Below, in pieces: positions 1 to 9,678 of a DNA stretch of 64,000 nt. This DNA is from Marinobacter flavimaris. GTDB lineage: Bacteria; Pseudomonadota; Gammaproteobacteria; Pseudomonadales; Oleiphilaceae. Position 1 is the first letter of the stretch. Each line of letters begins with the position of its first letter. The notes beneath the pieces were generated by a model, which was given only the letters and a program-made list of their open reading frames with translations, was not told the origin of the DNA and made no database searches. The position numbers and the translations under genes were made by a program. Where the stretch lies: positions 186,001 through 250,000 of the forward strand of contig NZ_PSSW01000001.1 in the NCBI RefSeq assembly GCF_002933295.1, read 5' to 3'.

Positions 1-1568
1 GGGCCCGCTGGATCCGCGAGAGTGGTGAGATCGTGGTTACGGATCTGCCGCACCAGGTCTCTGGCAACCGGGTTCTGGAGCAGATTGCCCATCAGATGCA
101 GACCAAGAAGCTACCGATGGTGGCGGACCTTCGTGACGAATCCGATCATGAAAACCCGACCCGCCTGGTGATCGTGCCCCGATCCAACCGGGTTGATCTG
201 GATGGTTTGATGGCGCACCTGTTTGCCAGCACCGATCTGGAGAAAACCTATCGGGTCAACATCAATGTGATCGGCAACGATGGCAGACCGGGCGTGAAGG
301 GATTGCACCAGATCCTTACCGAGTGGCTGACCTTCCGGCGCACCACTGTCATCCGCCGTCTCCAGCACCGCCTGGACAAGGTGCTTGCACGCCTGCACAT
401 TCTGGAAGGCCTGTTGATCGCCTATCTCAACATCGATGAGGTGATCGAGATCATTCGCACTGAAGACAAGCCCAAGGCCGAATTGATGGCCAGGTTCGGT
501 CTGTCCCCGGACCAGGCGGAAGCCATCCTCGAACTCAAGTTGCGCCACCTGGCCAAGCTTGAGGAAATGAAAATCCGGGGCGAGCAGGATGAGCTTGCGG
601 CTGAACGGGATGAGCTCCAATCCATTCTGGGTTCCGAGGATCGCCTGCGCGAACTGATCAAGAGCGAGATGCAAGCGGATGCCCAGACCTTTGGCGATGA
701 TCGCCGCTCACCGATAGTCGAGCGTGAGGATGCCAAGGCATTCAGTGAAGTGGACCTGATCTCGAACGACCCCGTTACGGTTGTGCTGTCTGAAAAAGGC
801 TGGGTTCGCGCCGCCAAGGGGCATGACATTGAGCCGGAAGGTCTGAGTTATAAAGCCGGTGACCGTTTCTCCCTCGCGGCCCGGGGACGGAACAACCAAC
901 AGGCGATATTCCTGGATTCTACCGGGCGCGCCTATTCCTTGATGGCTCACAGTTTTCCATCTGCCAGAGGCCAGGGTGAGCCGCTGACGGGGCGCATCAA
1001 CCCGCCCTCCGGTGCCAGCTTCTCAGGCCTGTTGATGGGAGATCCGTCCCGTAAGGCGTTGCTGGTTACCGACGGTGGCTACGGGTTTGTTACATCGCTG
1101 AACGACATGATCAGCAAGAACCGCAATGGCAAGGCAGTAGTCAGTGTTCCCAAGGGCGCGAGGATCATGCCTCCACTGACCATACCGACGACCGAGAAAA
1201 CGCTGTATCTGGGGGCGGTGTCCAACGAGGGACGGATGCTGGTGTTCCCGCTTAGCGAATTGCCGGAACTGGCCAAGGGTAAAGGCAACAAGATCATCAG
1301 CATTCCCTCGGCCAGGGTTCAGAGCCGTGAAGAATATGTGGTGGCAGTAGCAGTATTTGCCGAGGATGACCAGCTGGAAATACGGGCCGGCAAGCGCAAG
1401 ATGGGGTTGCAGTTCGCGGACCTCGAGCACTACCTCGGAGAGCGGGGGCGCCGCGGCCACAAGCTGCCAAGGGGTCTGCAACGGGTTGATGGCATTGACG
1501 TGATTCCTTCCGCCGCACGAGCGCAGGAAGAGGCGGGCTCTGACAGCGAGGGTACCGACAGTGAGTGA
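1..1568 (+). CDS. parC: DNA topoisomerase IV subunit A, C-terminal part (partial)
   Basis: Subunit A of topoisomerase IV, which decatenates daughter chromosomes. The frame is open from base 3, so the N-terminal third with the winged helix and active-site tyrosine lies outside the window; about 520 of the usual ~750 residues are present. Visible are the end of the breakage-reunion domain ([15 protein letters not shown] near the left edge), the tower and coiled-coil region containing [13 protein letters not shown], and a C-terminal beta-pinwheel over the last ~250 residues. No GyrA box is seen in the pinwheel, which favours ParC over GyrA. The stop codon overlaps the GTG start of serB by 8 bp, so the two are probably co-transcribed. 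Confidence 0.93.
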   Translation, partial: ARWIRESGEIVVTDLPHQVSGNRVLEQIAHQMQTKKLPMVADLRDESDHENPTRLVIVPRSNRVDLDGLMAHLFASTDLEKTYRVNINVIGNDGRPGVKGLHQILTEWLTFRRTTVIRRLQHRLDKVLARLHILEGLLIAYLNIDEVIEIIRTEDKPKAELMARFGLSPDQAEAILELKLRHLAKLEEMKIRGEQDELAAERDELQSILGSEDRLRELIKSEMQADAQTFGDDRRSPIVEREDAKAFSEVDLISNDPVTVVLSEKGWVRAAKGHDIEPEGLSYKAGDRFSLAARGRNNQQAIFLDSTGRAYSLMAHSFPSARGQGEPLTGRINPPSGASFSGLLMGDPSRKALLVTDGGYGFVTSLNDMISKNRNGKAVVSVPKGARIMPPLTIPTTEKTLYLGAVSNEGRMLVFPLSELPELAKGKGNKIISIPSARVQSREEYVVAVAVFAEDDQLEIRAGKRKMGLQFADLEHYLGERGRRGHKLPRGLQRVDGIDVIPSAARAQEEAGSDSEGTDSE

Positions 1569-2793
1569 ACTGGTACTGATTAATGTCTCCGGGCGTGACA
1601 AGCCCGGCCTGACGTCGGAAATCACCGGCATCATGGGGCGCTATGATGTGCGCATTCTGGATATCGGACAGGCGGTCATCCACGACCACCTGACGTGGGG
1701 CATTCTGATCGAGATTCCGGATGAATCCAAATCCTCGCCCGTCATTCGTGACTTGCTGTTCCGGCTACACGCTCTGGATCTGCAGGTCAGGTTTGCGCCG
1801 ATCACCGTCGAGGAGTACCAATCCTGGGCCGCGGCCCGGAACCGGGCCTGCTACATCGTGACGCTGCTTGCCCGGGATATCAAAGCCGAGCAGATTGCCC
1901 GGGTTTCCGCCATCACGGCGCGTCATGGTCTGAACATCGATAACATCTCACGCCTGTCTGCCAGGCCCTCGCTGAATGCCGCAGACAATCGTATCGCCTG
2001 TGTCGAGTTCTCGGTAAGAGGCACACCATCAGATCTTGAGAAACTTCGGGCGGATTTCCTGCATATCGCTGGCGAAATGAATGTGGATATCGCCTTCCAG
2101 GAAGATTCCATCTTCCGCCGCAATCGCCGGCTGGTGGTCTTTGACATGGATTCCACGTTGATCGAAGCCGAAGTGATCGACGAGCTGGCTGCGGAGGCCG
2201 GAGTCGGGGAGCAGGTGGCAGAGATTACCGAAAGGGCCATGCAGGGCGAGCTGGATTTCAGCCAGAGTTTTGCCGAGCGCCTGGCACTTCTGAAAGGCCT
2301 GGATGAATCGGTCCTCGAGGGAATCGCCTCGCGGTTGCGGATGACTGAGGGTGCAGAGCATCTGATCCTCAGTCTCAAGGCGCTGGGATATCGCACTGCA
2401 ATCCTGTCGGGCGGCTTCACCTACTTTGCGCGCCACCTTCAGCGCAAACTCGGTATCGATTACATCTACGCCAATGAACTCGAGATTGAGGGTGGCAAGG
2501 TCACAGGCAAGGTTTCCGGGCAGATTGTCGACGGCAAGCGAAAGGCGGAACTGCTTTTGGAAATCGCCGAGAAAGAGCATATTTCCCGGGAACAGGTTAT
2601 TGCTGTCGGTGATGGCGCCAACGACCTTCCGATGCTGAGCCAGGCAGGCCTGGGTGTGGCTTTCCGCGCCAAGCCCCTGGTCAAGGAATCAGCGCGCCAC
2701 GCGATTTCGACGCTGGGGCTGGATGCGATCCTGTATCTGATTGGTTTCCGTGAGAGCGAAACCAATCAGAGTCTGGAAAACGCCGACTTCTGA
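1561..2793 (+). CDS. serB: Phosphoserine phosphatase SerB with tandem ACT-like domains
   Basis: Catalyses the last step of serine synthesis, phosphoserine to serine, in the cytosol. The 410-residue protein has two N-terminal ACT-like regulatory repeats (about 1-85 and 95-175) and a HAD phosphatase domain from about 188. The catalytic DMDST motif is at 195-199 (nucleophile D195), and the late HAD motif [10 protein letters not shown] is present. The long two-ACT form is typical of pseudomonads, whereas E. coli SerB is shorter. It starts with GTG inside the end of parC. It converges on the fimX-like gene, with only 11 bp between the stops, where a 6-bp hairpin (2792-2808) lies. Confidence 0.95.
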   Translation: MSELVLINVSGRDKPGLTSEITGIMGRYDVRILDIGQAVIHDHLTWGILIEIPDESKSSPVIRDLLFRLHALDLQVRFAPITVEEYQSWAAARNRACYIVTLLARDIKAEQIARVSAITARHGLNIDNISRLSARPSLNAADNRIACVEFSVRGTPSDLEKLRADFLHIAGEMNVDIAFQEDSIFRRNRRLVVFDMDSTLIEAEVIDELAAEAGVGEQVAEITERAMQGELDFSQSFAERLALLKGLDESVLEGIASRLRMTEGAEHLILSLKALGYRTAILSGGFTYFARHLQRKLGIDYIYANELEIEGGKVTGKVSGQIVDGKRKAELLLEIAEKEHISREQVIAVGDGANDLPMLSQAGLGVAFRAKPLVKESARHAISTLGLDAILYLIGFRESETNQSLENADF

Positions 2794-2804
2794 GCCGTTC
2801 AGGC

Positions 2805-4919
2805 TCAGTTGTCGCCGAAGTCGTAGTTCATTTCAGGTACTGGTGCCTGCAGGTAGTAGCCCTGAATATAGTTCACGCCAGCCTGCCACAGGGTGGCGAG
2901 AACGCCGGCATTCTCTACCAGCGGGATGATGGTGAGCTTGCCGCTGGACTGCAGGCTCTTGACCATTTCCTTGACCTGTTCTTTGGCCTCGTCGCTCTTC
3001 TGGATTTCTTCCGTGAAGGAGCCATCAATCTTCACATAGTCCGTATCGATGTGTTTCAGGGTGTTGAAGGGATTGAGGGCGCAGCCGAACTGGGAGATGG
3101 ATACCTTGCAGTGAAGCTCGTGAACCGCCTTGGTGAAGTCTTTCGCCTGCTTCATGTAATTGTTGGCATCGCCTTCCCGGATCTGGAAGATCAGGGAATC
3201 GCCCGGCAGCCGTGCGGCTTTCAGGGCAACGCTCAGCCAGGGAGTGAAGGTTTTATCCTGCAGGGTTTCGGCCGTCACATTGAGGAACAGGCGGGTATCG
3301 TGGCCCCGTGAGCGATGGCTGGACAGCTGTTTGATGGTCTGCAGAATAACCCAGCGGTCAATCTTGATCGCGGTGTCGCTCGGACCTGTTGGCGGCAGGA
3401 AGTCATAGGGAGAGACTTCTTCATCGTCCTTGTCGAGCATTCGAACGAAGGCCTCGTAATGTTCCTCGCCTTCGCCACGCAGGTTGATGATTGGCTGGAA
3501 CAGCAGCCGGAAGCGGTTTTCCTCCAGAGCCTTCTGAATCGCCTCCACTGAATTGCTTTGATCCAGAGTTTCGAAGTCGGCAGGGTTGTAGACCACCACA
3601 CCGTTGCCCTCGGCATGACCCTCTAGCTTGCGCACTTCCGCCGATGCCGTATGCGCCCTGGCCATGAGTTCCTCGGCCTTCGGCGAATTCTCGGTAATCG
3701 CGGCGACACCGATGCTCACGGTCAGCTGGACCGTGCGGCCATTGATATCAAACAGATGGTCCTCAACCGCCTTGCGGATGCGCTCGGCGTGTCCTGCCAT
3801 GGTAGATTCATCGCAGGGCTGGCTCAGCAGACTGAAGGCATCGTCGCTCAATCGGGCCAGGGCAAGGTCGTCACCGGCCTGCTCCTTGAGCAGGTTTGCC
3901 AGGTCACCAAGCAGCAGGTCGGCGCCGGAAATGCCCACCTGGCCCTTCATGCTCATGAAGTTATCGAGGGCGATGTAGGCGAGTGCACCGGTTTCATTCT
4001 TCTTGCCGGCGTTGGCAATTGCTTCAGCGAGTGCATCCATCAGGTACTGACGATTGTACAGCCCGGTCAGAAGGTCCTGGCTGCTGATCTGGCGCAGCTT
4101 TTCTTCCAGCTCTGCATCGCTGTGCTCTGGCTGCAGAACGATCTGCGTGCATTCCTCACCGTCGTAGGTAGCGGCCGAGACCGACATGGTCACGTTCAGT
4201 TCGTGGTCGTCGCTGCGTCGAGCCGTGCAATTCATGGTCATGCCGTCTTCGCCCTTTTCGGCAAACGACTTCATGAATTCCTTGTACTTCTCCTGACTTT
4301 CCGGGGTGAGGGTGTCCAGCACCGGAACGCAGATTAGATCGTCGATGTCATCGTACCCGAGAAACTCCATGTACGACTGGTTGGCGTAGATGTGCATGCC
4401 ATCATTGATGTAGGCAATCGCATCCTTGGAGCTTTCCAGCAGCAACTGGCACCGCTGTTCCGCTTCCCGCAGATGGGACTCCAGAACACGGCGCCGGCGA
4501 CGTTCGTCAAGAGCTGCCAGCTCACGATTGACCTTCAGCACAATAAGATCGGTGTGCTCGAACGACACCGTATCCTGGGCGCCTGCCTTCATCATGCCTA
4601 CTGTGCGCTCCCGGCTTTCTTGTTCCGTCAGGAGAATGAACGGAATGTCCTTGTCCATCCGGCGGATCATGGCGAGGGCGTCGTCGGCCGAAAATTCCTG
4701 CTCCAGGTCGCGGGCCAGAAGCAAATCCCAGTTTCCGGCCTTGAGTGTTTCTTCCAGATCTTCTTCCGAGGTGATTCTGTGGGCTCGGGTAGCCTTGCCG
4801 GAGTTGCGGAGCAGGCTGACCAGCGATTCGGCATCGTTTTGCGATGGATCCAGAATCAGCAGGTGTACGGTCGCGTTCTTTTTCTGCATTCGAAGGGCAT
4901 CTCGTGATACACGGTTCAT
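2805..4919 (-). CDS. fimX: FimX-like c-di-GMP receptor (degenerate REC-PAS-GGDEF-EAL)
   Basis: Likely orthologue of Pseudomonas FimX, a c-di-GMP receptor that acts with PilZ and PilB at the type IV pilus base. Domain order in 704 residues: receiver-like domain (about 17-135) without the usual phosphoacceptor aspartate, PAS (about 155-265), GGDEF (about 280-445) with SDDAF at 358-362 in place of GGDEF, and EAL (about 455-700) with EAF at 489-491 and a broken DDFG loop (SQFG). The loss of all these motifs argues for ligand binding without synthesis or hydrolysis. FQPIINLRG and QGYYLQAP are kept. An internal ATG at 4889 (residue 11, MQKKN) may be the true start, as neither start has a strong Shine-Dalgarno. 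The PilZ-like gene lies 78 bp upstream on the same strand. Confidence 0.88.
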   Translation of the reverse strand: MNRVSRDALRMQKKNATVHLLILDPSQNDAESLVSLLRNSGKATRAHRITSEEDLEETLKAGNWDLLLARDLEQEFSADDALAMIRRMDKDIPFILLTEQESRERTVGMMKAGAQDTVSFEHTDLIVLKVNRELAALDERRRRRVLESHLREAEQRCQLLLESSKDAIAYINDGMHIYANQSYMEFLGYDDIDDLICVPVLDTLTPESQEKYKEFMKSFAEKGEDGMTMNCTARRSDDHELNVTMSVSAATYDGEECTQIVLQPEHSDAELEEKLRQISSQDLLTGLYNRQYLMDALAEAIANAGKKNETGALAYIALDNFMSMKGQVGISGADLLLGDLANLLKEQAGDDLALARLSDDAFSLLSQPCDESTMAGHAERIRKAVEDHLFDINGRTVQLTVSIGVAAITENSPKAEELMARAHTASAEVRKLEGHAEGNGVVVYNPADFETLDQSNSVEAIQKALEENRFRLLFQPIINLRGEGEEHYEAFVRMLDKDDEEVSPYDFLPPTGPSDTAIKIDRWVILQTIKQLSSHRSRGHDTRLFLNVTAETLQDKTFTPWLSVALKAARLPGDSLIFQIREGDANNYMKQAKDFTKAVHELHCKVSISQFGCALNPFNTLKHIDTDYVKIDGSFTEEIQKSDEAKEQVKEMVKSLQSSGKLTIIPLVENAGVLATLWQAGVNYIQGYYLQAPVPEMNYDFGDN

Positions 4920-4997
4920 TCACTAACGCTGAATGATGCAGGGGTTGCCGATCAATAACAACCCTCTGCGGGCTTCCGGTGTCTCAGTTTGGAGACC

Positions 4998-6803
4998 TTA
5001 TAGAGATGGCCAGAGCGAGTCGAATTCGTCCTCGCTGGCTCCGGAGGATGCAGGCGGTGCGCCAGCATTCAGCGTTGCCGCGTTCTGCAGCTTGAGTTCG
5101 AACTGGCTGATGCTGCCAGTGGAGGACACCTTGCGAGACAACTGACCCTGATCTTCCCGGCCATCATGGAGCAGGGAGATGCGGCTCCCCGACTGGAATG
5201 GCAGGCGAGGCGTGATCAGTGTGGCTGACTGGTTGACCACGCTGATTTCCGGTAACAGCAGGCCGCGCAGGTATTCACTGCTGTTGCCCACTTTCTGGAT
5301 CAGGCGCACACCGCAGGGTGAAGCGCTCGGTGCGAGCAGCTCAATGCCCACCTGGGTGCCCTGGTTCTTGATCTGTCGAATCCAGCGCACCACCGCCACG
5401 CTCCAGGGATGTGAGCTTTGCTCACGAACGCCCAGAACCTCGCCGGCCTGCAATGACGGAGGCACATTGCTTTCCCATGCAACGCAGTAGCCACCGGGGC
5501 TGGTGTTGATCAGGAAAGAGTGGTGTGACTTTGGCCGGTTCCGGTCGGTCGACGGGGCCTGGGAGTTGCCGTAGGAACCCTTGAAGTTGATCGGCGTGTC
5601 GCCGGCGTGAAGCCGCTCGTCGCTGGGACTGGCGTCGTGGGCGCCTGACCAGGCGTCCTGCTTCTGGCGCGACGATCTTACGAACAGGTTTTCTTCTTCA
5701 TGATGACCGTTGTCGTTGCCATTCACGAATTCCGTAAAGGTTTTCTCACCGGCAATGAAGTAGTGCGCGGCTGTGAGGCCCACGCAGACTTCAAGGGACC
5801 CCTGGCTCGCGATACGGTTGAAGTTCCGCTTCGCGAGAATGCCGAGGGCCTGGCTGAGGTGGGTGAGCAGGGTGTCGCTTACCTTTGCCGGCACCTGAAG
5901 TTCGTGATCGGTATCTTTGTGCTCGCGACGGGCATGGAGCGTCTCCGACAGCATCGCCGAGAGATCCCGGGTATCAAAGCCGAAGCTGTCGTCACCTGGT
6001 TTCTGTTCGAGAAGGCTGCGGTAAACCGGCGGGTTGTCCCGTTCCATGTTGATTACAAACAGGCTGTCGTCCTCAACATCCGGTCCGCAACGGGTATGGT
6101 CCGTCCAGGATTCGAAGAGTTCATAGACGTGCAGAAGCTCAGCCTGTCGCAGCTGATTCGGGCGCGCACAGCCGAGCAGGAGGATACGCTTGTAGCTGTC
6201 GGCGACCGAGCTGGTGCGGCGATGCTGAAGTGTGTCGTCCTCCACCTGTACTACTGAGAGCTTGTTGCGGTGTGCAAACCGGAATAGACGGTGGCACTCC
6301 AGCCAGCTCTGGGCGGGGCTCGGGCAGTAGAGCTGGTGCGATCTCAGAATAGTTGCCGACAGCTCGGAAATGGCCCGGTGTGCGGCTGTGGCAATCTGGC
6401 GCCGATTCTTGTCCAGTCCCCCGTTGTCGATAAACTCCAGAACGCACAGCTTGTAGCCGCCGGCCAGATGTAATTGGAGCGCCTGGGACAGATTGGCGAT
6501 CTTCCTTTGTTTTTCGGGCAGCGCCACGGCAAGACCGAGGTAGTGGCGGGAGAGCTCATTACAGACAAAATGAATCTTTTCCCGAATCAATTCCAGGAAC
6601 TGCATGCGCTGCTGGGGCGCCAGGAAAAGGTGATTCAGTTCGATAATGGCGTGGTAAAGCTGTCGTGACACCTCGCCGATATTGGCCATCGGCAATTGGT
6701 CTATCCAGACCCGGAACGCCTTGGGCGTCGTGTCACAGAACGACAGGCTGGCCGTTTTCTGTTCGGGAACGCGGAGATCAGGTTTCAGGGTCTTACCTTC
6801 CAT
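4998..6803 (-). CDS. PilZ-like C-terminal domain protein of unknown role, upstream of fimX
   Basis: A 601-residue cytosolic protein with no signal peptide or membrane segment. Residues 1-350 look mostly helical and match no enzyme I recognise. The C-terminal part resembles a PilZ beta-barrel: the c-di-GMP motif (D/N)xSxxG appears as NTSPGG at 433-438, preceded by an arginine-rich DRNRPK stretch (420-425) that may replace RxxxR. A second beta-rich segment follows to the end. It is directly upstream of fimX in the same orientation, an order I recall from Pseudomonas, so a role in c-di-GMP or pilus signalling is plausible. This is inference from context and one motif. The 222-bp spacer on its 5' side holds no other gene I can see. 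Confidence 0.75.
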   Translation of the reverse strand: MEGKTLKPDLRVPEQKTASLSFCDTTPKAFRVWIDQLPMANIGEVSRQLYHAIIELNHLFLAPQQRMQFLELIREKIHFVCNELSRHYLGLAVALPEKQRKIANLSQALQLHLAGGYKLCVLEFIDNGGLDKNRRQIATAAHRAISELSATILRSHQLYCPSPAQSWLECHRLFRFAHRNKLSVVQVEDDTLQHRRTSSVADSYKRILLLGCARPNQLRQAELLHVYELFESWTDHTRCGPDVEDDSLFVINMERDNPPVYRSLLEQKPGDDSFGFDTRDLSAMLSETLHARREHKDTDHELQVPAKVSDTLLTHLSQALGILAKRNFNRIASQGSLEVCVGLTAAHYFIAGEKTFTEFVNGNDNGHHEEENLFVRSSRQKQDAWSGAHDASPSDERLHAGDTPINFKGSYGNSQAPSTDRNRPKSHHSFLINTSPGGYCVAWESNVPPSLQAGEVLGVREQSSHPWSVAVVRWIRQIKNQGTQVGIELLAPSASPCGVRLIQKVGNSSEYLRGLLLPEISVVNQSATLITPRLPFQSGSRISLLHDGREDQGQLSRKVSSTGSISQFELKLQNAATLNAGAPPASSGASEDEFDSLWPSL

Positions 6804-7025
6804 GAATGCATGCCAATGTCTGGACCACAGGTGGTATTCCGGGGTTGGCCCTGCCTGGCTGGCGGTTACCGGTTGTCCGCCGGCCTGTCAGGAAAACGCC
6901 GTAAATACATGTTTTTATCGTTAACGGTACTGGACTTTAAAGTAGCAAACCAGTCGTAAAAAGCGAGAAGATCATGAGTTGACAATCTTTGACAAGTGAA
7001 TTTGGGCCGTTTTTTGCGAAACCGG

Positions 7026-8066
7026 TCACGGGAACAGGTTGATCGGGGTCTTGCTTTCCTTGCCAGGCTCTTCTCTCACCAGCTTCGGCACCAGAAAACC
7101 GGGCAGGCGCTCCAGCAGCTCACGCACCAGATTTCGGGCCTCATCATCGGATACGTCGAAATGGTGAGCGCCTGTCACCGGATCAAATGCGTGCAGGTAA
7201 TAGGGCTGGACGCCCGCATCAAACAGGGTCTCGCTCAACTCTTCAAGCACCGCCGTTCGATCATTTACACCCCTGAGGATCACGCTCTGGTTCAGGAGCG
7301 TTGCGCCTGCGGCCCGGAGGTATCCGAGCGCACGGCGAGTGGAGCCGTCGATCTCTGCAGGGTGGTTGATGTGCAGGACAATCACTACCTGGAGCGGAGT
7401 CGTCGACAGCCACTTCAGTAACTCGTCGCAAACCCTCTGGGGAATCACAACTGGCAAGCGGGTATGCAGGCGCAGCCGGCGGATGTGGGGTATGCCGCTG
7501 ATAGCGCTTGCCCACTGACTGAGCAGGCGATCATTGACGGCCAGGGGATCGCCGCCGCTGAAGATGACTTCGTTGATTTCCGGGCTGGCGCCAAGGACAT
7601 CAATTACCCGCTGCCGGTCGTGAGGGCTCAGGCGTTGCTCGTCGTAGGGAAAGTGCCTGCGGAAGCAGTACCGGCAATTGATCGCGCACTGTCCGGTCAC
7701 CATGAGCAGGGCCCGGCTGCGGTACTTGCGGATAAGCCCGGTGGTGGCAATGGCGCCGGATTCTTGGAGAGGATCGCTGACAAAACCGGGCGCGTGGCCG
7801 GCTTCGTCGGCCAGCGGAAGGACCTGTCTTAGCAAAGGGTCGGCCGGATTGCCCTTCTCCATCCGGTTGAGGAAGGGTTCAGGTACCCGGATCTGAAAAA
7901 GCCTGTGGCCTTGTTCTGCCCCTGCAAGCCACGGTTCCTCGGGCAACTCCAGGCGGCGGAGCAGCTCCTTCGGCGACGTAACAGCGCCCGACAGCAGTTG
8001 CTGCCAGCTGCGTTGTTCGTGGTCGGAAAGGTGGGCTTCTATACGGGCGGGGGTTCGCTGTATCAT
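7026..8066 (-). CDS. epmB: EF-P (R)-beta-lysine precursor enzyme, lysine 2,3-aminomutase EpmB
   Basis: Radical SAM, PLP-dependent aminomutase that converts L-alpha-lysine to beta-lysine, which EpmA attaches to elongation factor P. The [4Fe-4S] motif CxxxCxxC is CAINCRYC with C127, C131 and C134. The 346-residue length fits YjeK/EpmB rather than the longer catabolic KamA. It is divergent from efp, with 45 bp between the two start codons, so regulatory sequences are shared or overlapping. Together with efp and epmA on the other side, the whole modification pathway is encoded in one place, which makes the assignment secure. Confidence 0.95.
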   Translation of the reverse strand: MIQRTPARIEAHLSDHEQRSWQQLLSGAVTSPKELLRRLELPEEPWLAGAEQGHRLFQIRVPEPFLNRMEKGNPADPLLRQVLPLADEAGHAPGFVSDPLQESGAIATTGLIRKYRSRALLMVTGQCAINCRYCFRRHFPYDEQRLSPHDRQRVIDVLGASPEINEVIFSGGDPLAVNDRLLSQWASAISGIPHIRRLRLHTRLPVVIPQRVCDELLKWLSTTPLQVVIVLHINHPAEIDGSTRRALGYLRAAGATLLNQSVILRGVNDRTAVLEELSETLFDAGVQPYYLHAFDPVTGAHHFDVSDDEARNLVRELLERLPGFLVPKLVREEPGKESKTPINLFP

Positions 8067-8111
8067 AACGCCCTTCGAATTCTAAACAGCATTTTGTCAG
8101 GTGGACATTTC

Positions 8112-8687
8112 ATGGCTTCATATTCTACCAACGAATTTCGCGGCGGTCTTAAGGTTTTGCTGGATGGCGACCCCTGCATCATTCTCGAGAACGAGTTTGT
8201 AAAGCCCGGTAAGGGGCAGGCCTTCAACCGCGTCAAGCTGCGCAACCTCATGACCAACCGGGTCTGGGAGCGCACGTTCAAGTCCGGCGAAAGTCTTGAA
8301 GCTGCGGATGTCATTGATCAGGATATGGAATACCTCTATACCGACGGTGAATTCTGGCACTTCATGCTGACTGACGGTTCCTTCGAGCAGTACCCGGCTG
8401 ACGCCAAAGCGGTTGGCGATGCGCTGAAGTGGCTGAAAGAGCAGGACGTTTACACGGTAACGCTCTACAACGGCTCGCCGCTGTCCGTAACGCCCCCCAA
8501 CTTCGTTGAACTTGAGGTGGTTGATACCGATCCGGGCATGAAGGGTGACACCGCCCAGGGTGGTTCCAAGCCGGCAACACTTTCCACCGGTGCGGTTGTT
8601 AACGTACCCCTCTTCATCACCATCGGCGAAGTCCTGAAAGTTGATACCCGCTCTGGCGAGTACGTGAGCCGGGTAAAGAGCAGTTGA
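8112..8687 (+). CDS. efp: Translation elongation factor P
   Basis: Cytosolic factor that rescues ribosomes stalled at polyproline runs. The protein is 191 residues, and the start is the ATG giving MASYSTNEF; the longer open frame upstream has no support. The tip loop reads KPGKGQA, with K34 at the position that is beta-lysylated in E. coli. This is the lysine type, not the arginine type modified by EarP in P. aeruginosa, and it agrees with epmA and epmB flanking the gene. An intrinsic-terminator-like hairpin begins 55 bp after the stop, already inside epmA, and may separate efp from epmA expression. Confidence 0.97.
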   Translation: MASYSTNEFRGGLKVLLDGDPCIILENEFVKPGKGQAFNRVKLRNLMTNRVWERTFKSGESLEAADVIDQDMEYLYTDGEFWHFMLTDGSFEQYPADAKAVGDALKWLKEQDVYTVTLYNGSPLSVTPPNFVELEVVDTDPGMKGDTAQGGSKPATLSTGAVVNVPLFITIGEVLKVDTRSGEYVSRVKSS

Positions 8688-8694
8688 TCCGGTC

Positions 8695-9663
8695 ATGAAC
8701 CGCGAACCTGTCTGGCAGCCCTCTGCCTCGCAGGCTGCCCTGAAAAGCCGCGCACAACAACTGGCGTTTGTGCGCGGCTTTTTTGCGAAGCGAGAAGTGC
8801 TGGAGGTCGAAACCCCGGTGCTTGGGCGATGTGGCGTTACTGATGTCAATCTTGACGGCATCCCCGCGCAGGTTTCTGCCGGCACACGCACAGGCGGGTG
8901 GCTCCAGACGTCTCCCGAGTACCACATGAAGCGCTTGCTTGCGGCCGGCTGTGGATCCATTTTTCAGATCTCCAGGGTGTTCCGCAACGGCGAACAGGGG
9001 CGTCGTCACAACCCCGAATTCTCCATGCTCGAATGGTATCGGACAGGCTTTGATGATGTGACGCTCATGGCTGAAGTGTCGGACCTTGTCTGCGACTGGC
9101 TGGGCTGCGAGCGGCCGGAAATCATTCAGTATCGCGATGCACTCAGGCGATGGGCGCACATTGACCCGTTCGCAGCGACGGTCCGTGAACTGATGCGCCG
9201 CTGTGAGGAGTGGCTGGAGCCAGAGCAATTGGCTGACCTTGGTCGAGATGGCTGCCTCGATCTGCTGATGAGTTTTGCCGTGGAGCCGAATCTGGGACGG
9301 GGCAGGCCCGTATTTATAACGGGATATCCGGCCTCGCAGGCTTCACTGGCCAGAGTTTCGAAGTCTGACGGCTATGAGACCGCGCATCGTTTTGAACTCT
9401 ATGTTGATGGTCTGGAGCTCTGTAACGGTTACTGGGAATTGACCGATCCAGGAGAACAGAGGCTGCGCTTTGAGGCTGATAACGAGCTGCGCAGGCGATC
9501 CGGAAAGCCTGAAATGGGGCTGGATGAGGCTTTTCTCGCTGCGCTTGATCAGGGCTTGCCCGAGTGCTCCGGTGTCGCACTCGGGCTGGACAGGTTGCTG
9601 ATGCTCAAGCTGGGAGTCCAGGACATCCGTGAGGTCTTGGCGTTTCCGTTCGAGCGGGCTTGA
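8695..9663 (+). CDS. epmA: EF-P--(R)-beta-lysine ligase EpmA (PoxA/GenX)
   Basis: Truncated class II lysyl-tRNA synthetase paralogue that activates beta-lysine and transfers it to K34 of EF-P instead of to tRNA. At 322 residues it has only the catalytic domain and lacks the anticodon-binding OB fold. Class II motif 2 (FRNGEQGRRHNPEFSMLEWY) and motif 3 (GVALGLDRLLML) are visible. The start 7 bp after efp is supported by the conserved WQPSAS near the N-terminus. Codons about 17-30 also encode a perfect 15-bp inverted repeat followed by six T residues (separate entry), which could attenuate epmA relative to efp. Confidence 0.95.
   Translation: MNREPVWQPSASQAALKSRAQQLAFVRGFFAKREVLEVETPVLGRCGVTDVNLDGIPAQVSAGTRTGGWLQTSPEYHMKRLLAAGCGSIFQISRVFRNGEQGRRHNPEFSMLEWYRTGFDDVTLMAEVSDLVCDWLGCERPEIIQYRDALRRWAHIDPFAATVRELMRRCEEWLEPEQLADLGRDGCLDLLMSFAVEPNLGRGRPVFITGYPASQASLARVSKSDGYETAHRFELYVDGLELCNGYWELTDPGEQRLRFEADNELRRRSGKPEMGLDEAFLAALDQGLPECSGVALGLDRLLMLKLGVQDIREVLAFPFERA
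8743..8784 (+). terminator. Intrinsic terminator nested in the epmA coding sequence
   Basis: A perfect 15-bp inverted repeat (8743-8757 with 8768-8782, 10-nt loop) has a GC-rich centre (GCCGCGCACAA) and ends in a run of six T. This is a textbook intrinsic terminator, but it lies wholly within codons 17-30 of epmA. Its position 55 bp after the efp stop suggests that it ends most efp transcripts and lets few through into epmA. The structure is seen directly; the termination activity is inference. Confidence 0.7.
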
Positions 9664-9678
9664 GCCTGCCGAACGTGA

